Of a stretch of DNA of 37,186 nt, positions 8,285-16,433 are shown piece after piece. Each line of letters starts with the position of its first letter. The first letter of the stretch is position 1. The stretch covers positions 1 through 37,186 of the forward strand of contig NZ_QDGA01000048.1 in the NCBI RefSeq assembly GCF_003347665.1, read 5' to 3'. The notes below the pieces were generated by a model. That model did not search any database. It saw only the letters and a program-made list of their open reading frames with translations, and had not been told where the DNA came from. The position numbers and the translations under genes are program-made. The DNA is from Microvirga calopogonii (GTDB lineage Bacteria > Pseudomonadota > Alphaproteobacteria > Rhizobiales > Beijerinckiaceae).

Positions 8285-10009
8285 ATGAGCGGGTGGCATC
8301 TTCCGTTCCGTGGCCTCTTCCGGAAGTACTTCCTCGTGCTGTTCCTCGCCGTGGTCGTTCCGCTCACCGCCAATGGCATCAGCGAGGCTTGGTTCGGCTA
8401 CCGCGACCAGCGGGCAAGACTCGACCAATTGCTTGGCGTCGAGGCGCGGGCGGCCGCCTCCAAGATCCAGAACTTCCTTGATGGCATCACCGGCCAGCTC
8501 GGCTGGTTGGTTCAGCTCCCTTGGACTGACGAGCCGGACGAGCGGCGAAGAATCGATGCCCTGCGCCTGCTGCGTCAGGTGCCAGCCATCGTCAGCCTCA
8601 CCCTGGTCGACGGCACTGGGCGCGAGCGGCTGTACGTCTCGCGGATCGGTCTCAACCGGACGGAGAGCCGCACGGACCGATCCGCCGATCCGGCCGTGAT
8701 CGGAGCCCGCTCGGCTCGGATCTGGTATGGCGCGGTCAGCTACTACCGAGGGTCCGAGCCTTATCTGGCCATCGCGATCGCCGGCAACCGCCCTTCGGTT
8801 GGGACCGTGATGGCTGAGGTCAACCTTAAGCTGATCTGGGACGTGATCTCGGCCATCAAAGTCGGGGAGATGGGCTACGCCTTCGTGCTGGATGGACCGG
8901 GCCGGCTCATCGCCCATCCGGACATCAGCTTGGTCCTGCGTGGCGCGGACGAGGCCACGCTGGCCCCCTTTCAGGCAGCCCGACAAGCGGTCGGGCCTGC
9001 CAACACAGGCTTTGCAACCAGCCGGGACACTGGGGGCAATCGCATTGCAGTGGCCGCCGCACCAGTTGCTGGCCCGGATTGGACGGTCGTCGTCGAGCAG
9101 CCTCTCTCTGAGGCGTTCGGACCGATCTACGCTGCCCTCCAGCGGACTGGAACCCTGCTTCTCGCCGGTGCCATTCTCGCAGGTCTGCTCGCCTATACCT
9201 TGGCCCGTCGGATGACCGAGCCAATCCGGCAACTCGAGGAGGGAACCCAGCGCATCGGTGCCGGTCAGTTCGAGCACCGCATCCAGATCCGGACAGGCGA
9301 TGAACTCCAGCGGCTCGCTGACAGCTTCAACACCATGGCCGCAGAACTGGCCATATCCCAGGAGCGGCAGGAGCGCATTGCCAAGCTCAGGCGCTTCCTG
9401 GCACCGCAGGTGGCGGAATTGGTCGATCGGAAGGGTGACGATGGTGTGCTCGAGGGCCACCGCGCCGAGGTGGTGGTCGGCTTCTGCGATCTACGGGGCT
9501 TTACCGCCTTCTCGGCCAGAGCCGCCCCTGAGGAGGTGATGAGCGTGCTCTCCGAGTACTACGAGGCGCTGGGTCAGATCATCACGAGGCATGCGGCCAC
9601 ACTCACCAGCTTCTCGGGCGACGGGCTGATGGTGCTCGTCAACGCGCCTGTTCCGGTCGCAGAGCCGGCGCTGCGAGCCGTGGATCTCGCGGTGGAGATG
9701 CAGAGGAGCGTGCAGGAATTGATCATCGGCTGGCGGGAGCGCGGCTATCAGATCGGATTCGGCGTCGGGCTCGCCATGGGGCCGGCGACGGTCGGGCGGA
9801 TCGGCTATGAGAGCCGCTTCGACTACACCGCCATCGGCAGCGTCGTGAACCTCGCGGCGCGGCTGTGCGCCTCGGCCGCCGACCGGGAAATCCTCATGGA
9901 CGAGAACGTCGCCGCGTCCATCAGGGACAAGCGCATCCTGATCCCGCTCGGATCACGTCTCCTCAAAGGCTATGATGAGGAACTGCCCGTCTTCGGCATC
10001 GTCTTCTAA
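8285..10009 (+). CDS. Cache-HAMP class III nucleotide cyclase with altered substrate residues
   Basis: Membrane cyclase of 574 aa. TM1 (about 13-33), a double-Cache-like periplasmic domain (about 35-285; motif GYAFVLDGPGRLIAHPD), TM2 (about 289-309), HAMP (about 305-360, RRMTEPIRQLEEGTQRI), a short coiled linker and the cyclase domain. Metal aspartates D402 (FCDLRGFT) and D446 (SFSGDGLMV) are present, as are N522 and R526 (VVNLAAR). The lysine that usually precedes FxGD is serine (S442), T515 is kept in DYTAIG, and the usual GD before xVN is GS (S519). Substrate choice is therefore less certain than for the first cyclase. A binding-protein gene stands on either side on the same strand, which suggests a shared role in sensing. 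Confidence 0.86.
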   Translation: MSGWHLPFRGLFRKYFLVLFLAVVVPLTANGISEAWFGYRDQRARLDQLLGVEARAAASKIQNFLDGITGQLGWLVQLPWTDEPDERRRIDALRLLRQVPAIVSLTLVDGTGRERLYVSRIGLNRTESRTDRSADPAVIGARSARIWYGAVSYYRGSEPYLAIAIAGNRPSVGTVMAEVNLKLIWDVISAIKVGEMGYAFVLDGPGRLIAHPDISLVLRGADEATLAPFQAARQAVGPANTGFATSRDTGGNRIAVAAAPVAGPDWTVVVEQPLSEAFGPIYAALQRTGTLLLAGAILAGLLAYTLARRMTEPIRQLEEGTQRIGAGQFEHRIQIRTGDELQRLADSFNTMAAELAISQERQERIAKLRRFLAPQVAELVDRKGDDGVLEGHRAEVVVGFCDLRGFTAFSARAAPEEVMSVLSEYYEALGQIITRHAATLTSFSGDGLMVLVNAPVPVAEPALRAVDLAVEMQRSVQELIIGWRERGYQIGFGVGLAMGPATVGRIGYESRFDYTAIGSVVNLAARLCASAADREILMDENVAASIRDKRILIPLGSRLLKGYDEELPVFGIVF

Positions 10010-10222
10010 GAGCGGCCACACGCTGCCTAGCCTCGGCAGTCACCACGCATGACTGCGCCCTCCGAGTTCGGTCAAATCAGTTTCATGATGCAGCCATAGC
10101 GGCTATGATCCGGCCAAGTCGTTGGAGTCCACCTGGGAATTCCAAGGTGACCAGGAAATGGTGGTTGGAACCAGAGCCTCCCTTGTGTTTCAAGCCCTCT
10201 CCCGTAGCAGGGTGCTGGTCGA

Positions 10223-11203
10223 ATGAGGCGGCGCGACGTTCTGGGATTGTTCGGCGGTGCAACGGTATGGACGCACCACGCACGAGGGCAATCACCGGTA
10301 ATGCCAGTCATAGGGTATCTGGGCCCTGAATCGCCCGAACCCTTTGCAAGTCGGCTCAAGGCCTTCCACGAAGGCTTGGCCGAAAGCGGATACGTCGATG
10401 GCCGCAATGTCACGATCGAGTATCGATGGGCGGAAGGCCAGTACACTCGATTGCCTGCGCTCGCGGCCGATCTGGCCAGTCGCAAGGTGGCCGTGATAGC
10501 CGCGCCCGGCGGCGCTCCTGTCGCGCTCGCAGCGAAAGCGGCAACTGCGACGATAATGATCGTCTTTGAGATGGGGGGCGACCCTGTTGCCCTAGGAGTA
10601 GTGGACAGCTTATCGCGGCCAGGACGTAATCTCACAGGCGTGTCGAGCTTGAGCGTGGAAGTCTCGCGCAAGCGGCTGGAGTTCATGCACGAGTTGCTCC
10701 CAACCGCGGCTGCCTTCGCCGTTGCCGTCAACCCAACCAGCCCGACTGCCAATTCGCAACTGAAAAACCTTGATGCTGCAGCCGACGCGCTTGGGGTACG
10801 GCTTCATCTTCTGAATGCCAGCACCGAACAAGAGTTCGAGGCCATGTTCTCAACCGTCTCTCAGCTGCGGGCGGGGGGCCTCGTGTTCACCTCTGATCCA
10901 TATTTTGCATTCCGCAGCCAGCAGCTTGCTGCGCTGGCCGTTCGCTATGCCATCCCTGCGATTACCCAATCCCGCGATTTCCCCATTGCGGGCGGCCTGA
11001 TGAGCTATGGGGGCGATTTTACGCAGTCGCACCGTCGCGCTGGTCTCTATGTCGGACGAATTCTCAATGGCGAGAAGCCTTCTGATCTTCCGGTCCAGCT
11101 GGTTACGAAGGTCGAATTGTTCGTCAACCTCAAGGCAGCCAAAGCCTTGGACATCACCTTCCCGCCTTCTCTGATCAGCGGCGCCGATATGGTGATCGAA
11201 TGA
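10223..11203 (+). CDS. solitary ABC_sub_bind-family periplasmic binding protein 3
   Basis: Third member, 326 aa. N-terminus MRRRDVLGLFGGATVW resembles a Tat-type or Sec signal with a basic start. Blocks: PVIGYLGPESPE, FHEGLAESGYVDGRNVTIEYRWAEGQ (shown in part), VAVIAAPGGAPVALAAK, GGDPVALGVVDSLSRPG, SYGGDFTQSHRRAGLYVGRIL and the C-terminal ADMVIE. This is the most canonical version of the family in the window. It lies 213 bp after the second cyclase on the same strand. No transporter partner is present. Ligand unknown. Confidence 0.87.
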   Translation: MRRRDVLGLFGGATVWTHHARGQSPVMPVIGYLGPESPEPFASRLKAFHEGLAESGYVDGRNVTIEYRWAEGQYTRLPALAADLASRKVAVIAAPGGAPVALAAKAATATIMIVFEMGGDPVALGVVDSLSRPGRNLTGVSSLSVEVSRKRLEFMHELLPTAAAFAVAVNPTSPTANSQLKNLDAAADALGVRLHLLNASTEQEFEAMFSTVSQLRAGGLVFTSDPYFAFRSQQLAALAVRYAIPAITQSRDFPIAGGLMSYGGDFTQSHRRAGLYVGRILNGEKPSDLPVQLVTKVELFVNLKAAKALDITFPPSLISGADMVIE

Positions 11204-11392
11204 AATCGAATCTCGAATCAAAATGGGACGGCCTGATAAGTCGCCAAGCTACAGGATCGAAGACCCAGGCATGATGTCGTCGGCAACAGGCTGGACCGAC
11301 CCGACCTCATTGAGACGCTGGCGCCGGTCCGCCGATCGACGGTCGCGGCTTGGAACTCCCAGGGCTCGACAGTATCGATCTCGCTCTGATGC

Positions 11393-11479
11393 ATGGATTT
11401 CACCTTTCTTCGGCCTGATGCGGATGGGGACCGTATGCGTGCCTACCGCAAGGGCTTGAGCGAAACCGGGTACGTCGAC
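11393..11479 (+). pseudogene. remnant of a fifth ABC_sub_bind binding-protein gene
   Basis: The short frame reads FLRPDADGDRMRAYRKGL and then SETGYVD, which matches the N-terminal block of this family (compare FHEGLAESGYVDGRNV in binding protein 3). The similarity stops there and the frame closes at 11596 with unrelated residues. There is no signal peptide in front. It is most likely debris of a duplicated gene. Confidence 0.45.
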
Positions 11480-11607
11480 CTCCTTCGCCTAAGGAATCAC
11501 GCTTCACGAGCGAGGGGGATCGCCCAGAGAGTCAGATGCCAGCGCCCCTGGTATAAGCAGCCGGAAATTCGGTCGCTGCGACAACTCCCCAATTAACTCA
11601 AGCCGTC

Positions 11608-12576
11608 TCACTCGATCACATCGTCGGCGCTAACAACCAGCGATGACGCGATCGTGAGACCGATCTCCTTTGCGGTCTTCAGGTTAATGGCCAGCGCAAG
11701 TCTCGTGGGCTGATAAATCGGGTGATTGGCTGGACTGGCTCCGCCCAGTATTTCGGCGATCTGGCGTCCCAGTTGCCGCATGACGTCGTCGAGACGCGGT
11801 CCATATCCAAGCAATCCACCCTCGTGCGCAGTCTCCGGCCACTGGTACATGTCGGGGATGTGCAGTGCGGCGGTCTTCCGGATGATGACGTGGCGGTAGG
11901 CGTGCAGCAGCGGAGAGGCGAGGACGTTGAGCGCGGCAGCTGCCTCGGCTTTCGCCATGTCGATCGCGGGTCCGATCTCTTCGCCCTTTTCGACGCGGTG
12001 GACCAGAAGGATGACGCCCCGCCTTCGCGCGGCTTCGGCGAGGGCTTGAAGCCGGTGAGGACCCGTGGTCCGTGTATCGGTCAGCACCGAGATTCGAGGC
12101 GCGCCCGAAGTGAATTCGATCAGCAGCTCCTGACGTTTGCCGTCGAGGTCTGATGCGAGCAGACTAATGCCCGTCGTATTGCCTCCCGGTTGCGCCAGGG
12201 AGCGGGCCAGGCCTTCACCGACCATGTCGTCGGTGATGGCAACAATCGGGACGCTCGTCGTCGCTGCTTGGGCTGCACGGGTTGCCTCGGGACCGGCGGT
12301 AACGATGGCGTCGGGGCTGGTTCGGACCAGCTCCAGGGCGGCGGCCGCAAGCTGCTGGTATCCGGCATTCTGGTCACGCCGATCGATGGTGAGATTTCGA
12401 CCTTCGACGAACCCGTGCCGGCGCAGTTCGTCGAACACCGGATTGACTGGCGCAAGCACGCCGGGCGAGAGGAAACCGATCCGATAAGTGCGAGATGCCG
12501 CCTGTCCAGCCGCGCGCCTTGGAGCGGCCAAAGCCAGCGCGCCACTGGCAAACCCAATGAATTCCCGCCTTCTCAT
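11608..12576 (-). CDS. solitary ABC_sub_bind-family periplasmic binding protein 4
   Basis: Fourth complete member, 322 aa, on the minus strand. The N-terminus MRRREFIGFASGALALAAP has a twin-arginine-like basic start and hydrophobic core ending near AAGQA. Blocks: YRIGFLSPGVLAP, FDELRRHGFVEGRNLTI, PDAIVTAGPEATRAAQAAT, VPIVAITDDMVGEGLARSL, AQPGGNTTGISLLASDLDGKR and the end INLKTAKEIGLTIASS ... ADDVIE. It is followed on its 3' side by the remnant at 11393. Its upstream region (12577-12983) carries no partner gene. Confidence 0.86.
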   Translation of the reverse strand: MRRREFIGFASGALALAAPRRAAGQAASRTYRIGFLSPGVLAPVNPVFDELRRHGFVEGRNLTIDRRDQNAGYQQLAAAALELVRTSPDAIVTAGPEATRAAQAATTSVPIVAITDDMVGEGLARSLAQPGGNTTGISLLASDLDGKRQELLIEFTSGAPRISVLTDTRTTGPHRLQALAEAARRRGVILLVHRVEKGEEIGPAIDMAKAEAAAALNVLASPLLHAYRHVIIRKTAALHIPDMYQWPETAHEGGLLGYGPRLDDVMRQLGRQIAEILGGASPANHPIYQPTRLALAINLKTAKEIGLTIASSLVVSADDVIE

Positions 12577-12983
12577 GAGCTTTCCTTACACCTCACGCAG
12601 CATACGAGCGCAGGAGCGACCCGCTCGACCAGATCAGGCTCCCTATCCCAAGCCTATTCCGACCGGAGCGCCGTGCTTGATCAGGGGGGACAATCTCTTG
12701 ACAGCTTGGGCCACAGGGCTGGTCCTTCATTCCCGCGGGGAATTTCCGATAACACCGATCATGAGTCTGGACGGAGGTGCATTTAAGCGGATTCGGAAGG
12801 CTTCATCGGCGCTCGAGGCAGTGAGTCAGTAAAGCGCCAGTCTCTATGGCTTCTTAGGCGGGCTTGGTATGAGTATGAATAGTCAAGGAGACCTGGGGAG
12901 CCGCTGGTGCCGACCGCGCCGCTAGAACTGTGCCGTCGTGAACCAGCCATAGGCCTGAGATCAGCCAATGTCGCCTGTGGGTC
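12577..12983. other. intergenic stretch without a recognised gene
   Basis: About 400 bp upstream of binding protein 4 and before MITE copy C. Short frames here show no domain or ribosome site. It should contain the promoter of the minus-strand gene, but I could not pick a convincing one. Confidence 0.4.
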
Positions 12984-13132
12984 GAGGCTGTGTCAAAACG
13001 TAGACGGGCAGGTCTGCGGCGTAATCAAATTTCTTGTAAGTGTCGATAGACCGGAAAATCTCCGGTACAGAAGCACGAACTTGTACAAATAGTTCGTCAA
13101 GGCAGGGCTCGTTTGAGTTTTGACACACTCTC
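12984..13132 (+). repeat. 149-bp MITE, copy C (identical to copy A)
   Basis: Base-for-base the same as 1554-1702 over the whole 149 bp, and in the same orientation. The immediate flanks differ on the left (ATGT in A, GGTC in C) and agree for GGTCA on the right. The identity implies recent movement or recombination between the copies. Confidence 0.88.
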
Positions 13133-13334
13133 GGTCAACAGCAGTAGATCCGGGCGTCTAGTGAAGGTCGGATCTGCGCGCGAAAGCAGGCGTTAAGAGC
13201 CGATATCGAATTGCGGAGGCTCACTCATATGGCATCTGAGTAGGCCCACGGGAGAGGCAACCCGAAGCTTGACGCTATGGTGCGTTCACCGCATAAGGCC
13301 TCGCGTCTGGTCAGTTCCTGTGGAACGACCATTC

Positions 13335-13411
13335 AGGAGTGTAGCTCAATCGGCTAGAGCACCGGTCTCCAAAACCGGGGGTTGGGGGTTCGAGTCCCTC
13401 CACTCCTGCCA
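13335..13411 (+). tRNA. trnW: tRNA-Trp (CCA anticodon)
   Basis: A 77-nt cloverleaf with acceptor AGGAGTG paired to CACTCCT, D-loop TAGCTCAATCGGCTAGAGC, anticodon stem CCGGT/ACCGG around CTCCAAA (anticodon CCA), T-arm GGTTCGAGTCC and an encoded GCCA end. All arms pair. In many alphaproteobacteria tRNA-Trp precedes secE-nusG; here a bestrophin-like gene follows, so this may be an extra or relocated copy. Confidence 0.95.
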
Positions 13412-13515
13412 GCACAACACCACCCCGACAAGCCGCGCCGCCTCTTGGATGGTTGACCAGGCAGGGCCCGGATCCTCAGGGCGGCATCATTTCAACGGCA
13501 CACGGTGATAGATCG

Positions 13516-14412
13516 ATGATCGTGCGGGACAAGCCAAGATTCTGGGACATTCTCTTTGCATTGCGCGGGTCGATCGTCCCACAAATCGCGCCTCATATGG
13601 CGGTGATGGGAGTGGTGTCTGTTCTGGCCGTCCTTCTGGTCCGGTGGCACCCTGAAGTCTTTGCCCAACTCGGCGCCATGCCGTTCACGCTGATCGGCAT
13701 TGCCCTCTCCATCTTCATGAGTTTTCGAAACAACGCCTGCTATGATCGCTGGTGGGAGGCTCGTAAGCTCTGGGGCCAGCTCATCATCGAAACGCGCTCG
13801 TTTGCCCGCCAGACGATCGATCTCGATGTGGCTCGGCGCGAACCGCTTCTGCTTGGCCTGTGTGGCTTTGCGCATGGGTTGGTGGCCCGGCTGCGCGACC
13901 AGGATGAGGTCGGCCGAATGAAGCCTTGGGCCGGCGAGCGCATCGCAGCCGACGGACCGAACCCGACCGATGCGGTCCTGCGCGAGATCGGGCGCCTATG
14001 CGTTCAACTCACCTCCACCGGCACGATCAGCGACATCCGGTATTCCGTGCTCGAGCAACGTCTGAGTGCCCTGAGTGCCGTCCAGGCGGGCTGCGAGCGG
14101 ATCAAGGCCACGCCGCTGCCCTTCGCCTACACCCTCCTGCTGCACCGGACTGCTTATCTCTTCTGCGTCCTGCTGCCATTCGCATTGGCAGAAGCGCTCG
14201 GCTGGTGGACGCCTCTGCTTGTGATCACCATCTGCTATACGTTTTTTGGTCTGGATGCCCTTGGTGACGAGCTTGAGGATCCATTCGGGCAGGAGATGAA
14301 CGATCTGCCCCTGGATGCCATGATCCGCGTGGTTGAGCGCGAACTGCTGGATGCGCTCGGACGAACGGACTTGCCTCCCCTCCTGGAGCCAGTTGATCAC
14401 CTCCTGACGTAG
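13516..14412 (+). CDS. bestrophin-family (UPF0187) ion channel protein
   Basis: Membrane protein of 298 aa in the bacterial bestrophin family, whose members form pentameric ion channels in the inner membrane. Signature region: FMSFRNNACYDRWWEARKLWGQL after the second hydrophobic segment (here shown over 20 only in part: RNNACYDRWWEAR). Hydrophobic segments at about residues 25-43, 50-70, 210-230 and 235-255. The C-terminal EDPFGQEMNDLPLDAM is the conserved acidic family motif. ATG 13516 begins MIVRDKPRFW, the usual family start; the frame extends upstream into the tRNA flank but without protein-like content. It stands alone after tRNA-Trp. Ion selectivity cannot be read from sequence. Confidence 0.88.
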   Translation: MIVRDKPRFWDILFALRGSIVPQIAPHMAVMGVVSVLAVLLVRWHPEVFAQLGAMPFTLIGIALSIFMSFRNNACYDRWWEARKLWGQLIIETRSFARQTIDLDVARREPLLLGLCGFAHGLVARLRDQDEVGRMKPWAGERIAADGPNPTDAVLREIGRLCVQLTSTGTISDIRYSVLEQRLSALSAVQAGCERIKATPLPFAYTLLLHRTAYLFCVLLPFALAEALGWWTPLLVITICYTFFGLDALGDELEDPFGQEMNDLPLDAMIRVVERELLDALGRTDLPPLLEPVDHLLT

Positions 14413-14851
14413 GCAGATTGTGGTTCAACTTCCAACAGCCTCAACTGAACCACCACTTCCCCGCGAGCAGAACGGACTTTCCGCCGGGCGTATCAGGCGG
14501 GAGTCCTCATACGTCCATGCCCCCTTGGAACGCTACAGATCCCGTCGGAAGGTAGGGGCTGCTGTGGGTCGATGAGGGCCTTCACGTAGGGCCATGTGTT
14601 GGTCCGCTCATTGGGCTATTGCTGAACATCAGCGTACTTCCGAGAAGTGCCATTTTCTGCCGATCCCCGACCATTCGTGAACGTCTGCTTCAGCTAGGCT
14701 AGCTGTCCTCCGCCTAACTCTCAAATGCGCCTGGAGCTGCCGTTCCGCAGGGTTGTGTCATGATTGGTCTGGCCAGATAATCAATCGGGAGTGCTCCAAT
14801 CGCGTTTGACCGCAACTTGCTGGCATCAGCAATGCACGGGTGGGATACGCC
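14413..14851. other. intergenic stretch without a recognised gene
   Basis: About 440 bp between the bestrophin gene and the truncated cyclase. I see no open frame with a domain, no RNA gene and no repeat shared with the rest of the window. Confidence 0.4.
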
Positions 14852-15451
14852 ATGCCCTCTCAGCGGATCCCCGACTTCGATTTCTTCGAATGCGCCACTT
14901 GGCTAGTTGATACGGCGCGCGTGGCTCTGCCTCCGGTCGAGATCGTTGCCCAAACCTGCGAACGGCTCGTGGGCGCAGGCATCCCGCTCTGGCGGGTCCG
15001 GGTCGGGCAGCGATTGATCAATCCTCTGATCGGAGCCTGGGGGGTGATCTGGAAGCGCGAAATGGGAGCCGAAGAGTACACTGTCCCCCGCAGTGTTCTG
15101 GCGACAAGTGCGTTCACCGGCAGCCCCTTCGAACATGTCATCAAGACCCGAACCCGCTTTTACCGCTCCCTGCGAGACCTCGATCCGGCGCAGGACCATC
15201 CGGTGCTCTTCGAGCTTGCTGCGGACGGCAGCACTGACTATCTGGCCCTGCCGATCATCTACGGAGATGGTTCGGTGCAAGGGGCTGCGCTCACAACCGA
15301 TGCTCCTGATGGCTTCACGCAGCAGACCGTCGCGCTGATCGAGGCGCTGAGCCCGTTCCTCGCCGCAGCGCTGGAACCGGCTGCGATGCGCCGCTCGGGC
15401 GAGGGCTCTGTTGCATTAACCTGGCAAGCCACCGGATATAGTAGCATTTGA
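14852..15451 (+). pseudogene. N-terminal fragment of a soluble adenylate cyclase
   Basis: The first about 188 residues match the N-terminal sensor part of a cytosolic class III cyclase type found in rhizobial relatives (VRVGQRLINPLIGAWGVIW, AFTGSPFEHVIKTRTRFYR, DYLALPIIYGDGSVQGAAL). The reading frame enters a 90-bp inverted-repeat element at 15414, which adds about 12 foreign residues (SVALTWQATGYSSI) and the stop. No catalytic cyclase domain follows: the next 900 bp are an IS6 element and then unrelated sequence. The catalytic half was probably lost in an IS-mediated deletion. ATG 14852 follows GGGTGGGA; a GTG at 14840 is an alternative. Confidence 0.7.
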
Positions 15452-15503
15452 TCAGAGCAAAGGCGCTACAGATTGTGTCTCCCATAGTTAATGCAACAGA
15501 GCC
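15414..15503. mobile_element. 90-bp non-autonomous element with 17-bp perfect inverted repeats
   Basis: GGCTCTGTTGCATTAAC at 15414-15430 is repeated exactly in inverted orientation at 15487-15503. The ends resemble IS6-family termini and also resemble GGCTCCGTTGCATTAAC near the IS6 debris at 24097. No coding capacity. It sits inside the cyclase gene and directly beside a full IS6 element. Confidence 0.7.
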
Positions 15504-15512
15504 GCGCGTGGC

Positions 15513-16330
15513 GGTTCCGTTGCAAACCCTGATGTAGGTCAAGAGACCGCCCGATATCACCCCAGGTCAGGCGGCAGAACTGAAGAGAGTAGCAATAAAA
15601 TCACTTTGAGCCCGCATGTCATTTGCTGGTGCAATCGCGATTTGGCCCTTGCGGATCATAGCCATAGTCTCGTAGCCCGCCAGAGTCTGTGAGGCCGTCG
15701 CGAAACTCTTGAAGCCTAACCCAGGGCGAACCAGCCGCTTGATGCGTCGATGGTCCTGCTCGACGATGTTATTCAAGAACTTCACCTGCCGGACTTTGGC
15801 AAAGCGCCAAAGTTCTCCATCCTGCTTCATGGCTTTTGTTGCGATCGGGTAAGCGGCATTCTTGTCGACCGTAATGGTCCGTGGATTGACCGTATGCGGC
15901 TGCTTCGAGGCTTTACGGAAAAACCGCTTGGCCGAGAGCAAAAAGTCAATCGTCTGCCCGGTCGCGTCGACAGCGCGGTAGAGATAAACCCATTCACCCT
16001 TCACCGAATGTATGTCTTGTCGACCCGCCAGGAGCCATTGGTCAGGCGGAGACGCGGACGGGTGCGCTCGTCCAGTTCGGGAGCGTAAGCCTGAATCCAG
16101 CGGAAGAGGGTCGTGTGGTCCACTCTTACGCCGCGGTCAGCAAACATGCGCTCGAGATCACGATAGCTGATGGGGAACTGCAGATACTGGCGCACCGCCC
16201 ATAGGATGATCTCCGTCGTGAATTGCCGACCCTTGAACGGGTTCTTCCTGCCTGCCGTCACCACGGGCGCCTTTCACCCCCATCACGTCATAGCCTCGGT
16301 GGTTAACAGCTTAAAAGCTGCAACAGAACC
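15513..16330 (-). mobile_element. IS6-family insertion sequence (about 818 bp)
   Basis: Ends are GGTTCCGTTGCAAACC on the left and, read from the right, GGTTCTGTTGCAGC, which match as imperfect terminal inverted repeats typical of IS6. The length is normal for the family. No 8-bp target duplication is visible in the flanks, consistent with an adjacent deletion. Confidence 0.75.
15567..16264 (-). pseudogene. IS6-family transposase, frameshifted
   Basis: DDE transposase of the IS6 family. The N-terminal part (start 16264) has the helix-turn-helix (ISYRDLERMFADRGVRVDHTTLFRW) and the first catalytic region WRVDKTYIR, then meets a stop at about 16001. In another frame the protein continues at once with KGEWVYLYRAVDATGQTIDF, TVDKNAAYPIA (second D) and NNIVEQDHRRIKR (E). 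One missing G in the TACATTCGG(G)TGAAGG context explains the break. The segment FLLSAKRFFRKA also lacks about five residues compared with intact relatives. Inactive unless the shift is an error. Confidence 0.8.
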
Positions 16331-16433
16331 GCAACTCTCAACCGGGCTCTCAGAGGTCAGTTGACCAACCGCGCGGCGTATAACAGAACTGACAATTCAA
16401 AGAATGTTCTCTCTATCGAGCGTGAGGGTGAGG

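Noticed and set aside
8195..9460. 421-codon open frame on the minus strand
   Set aside because: Antisense to the second cyclase with no recognisable protein features.
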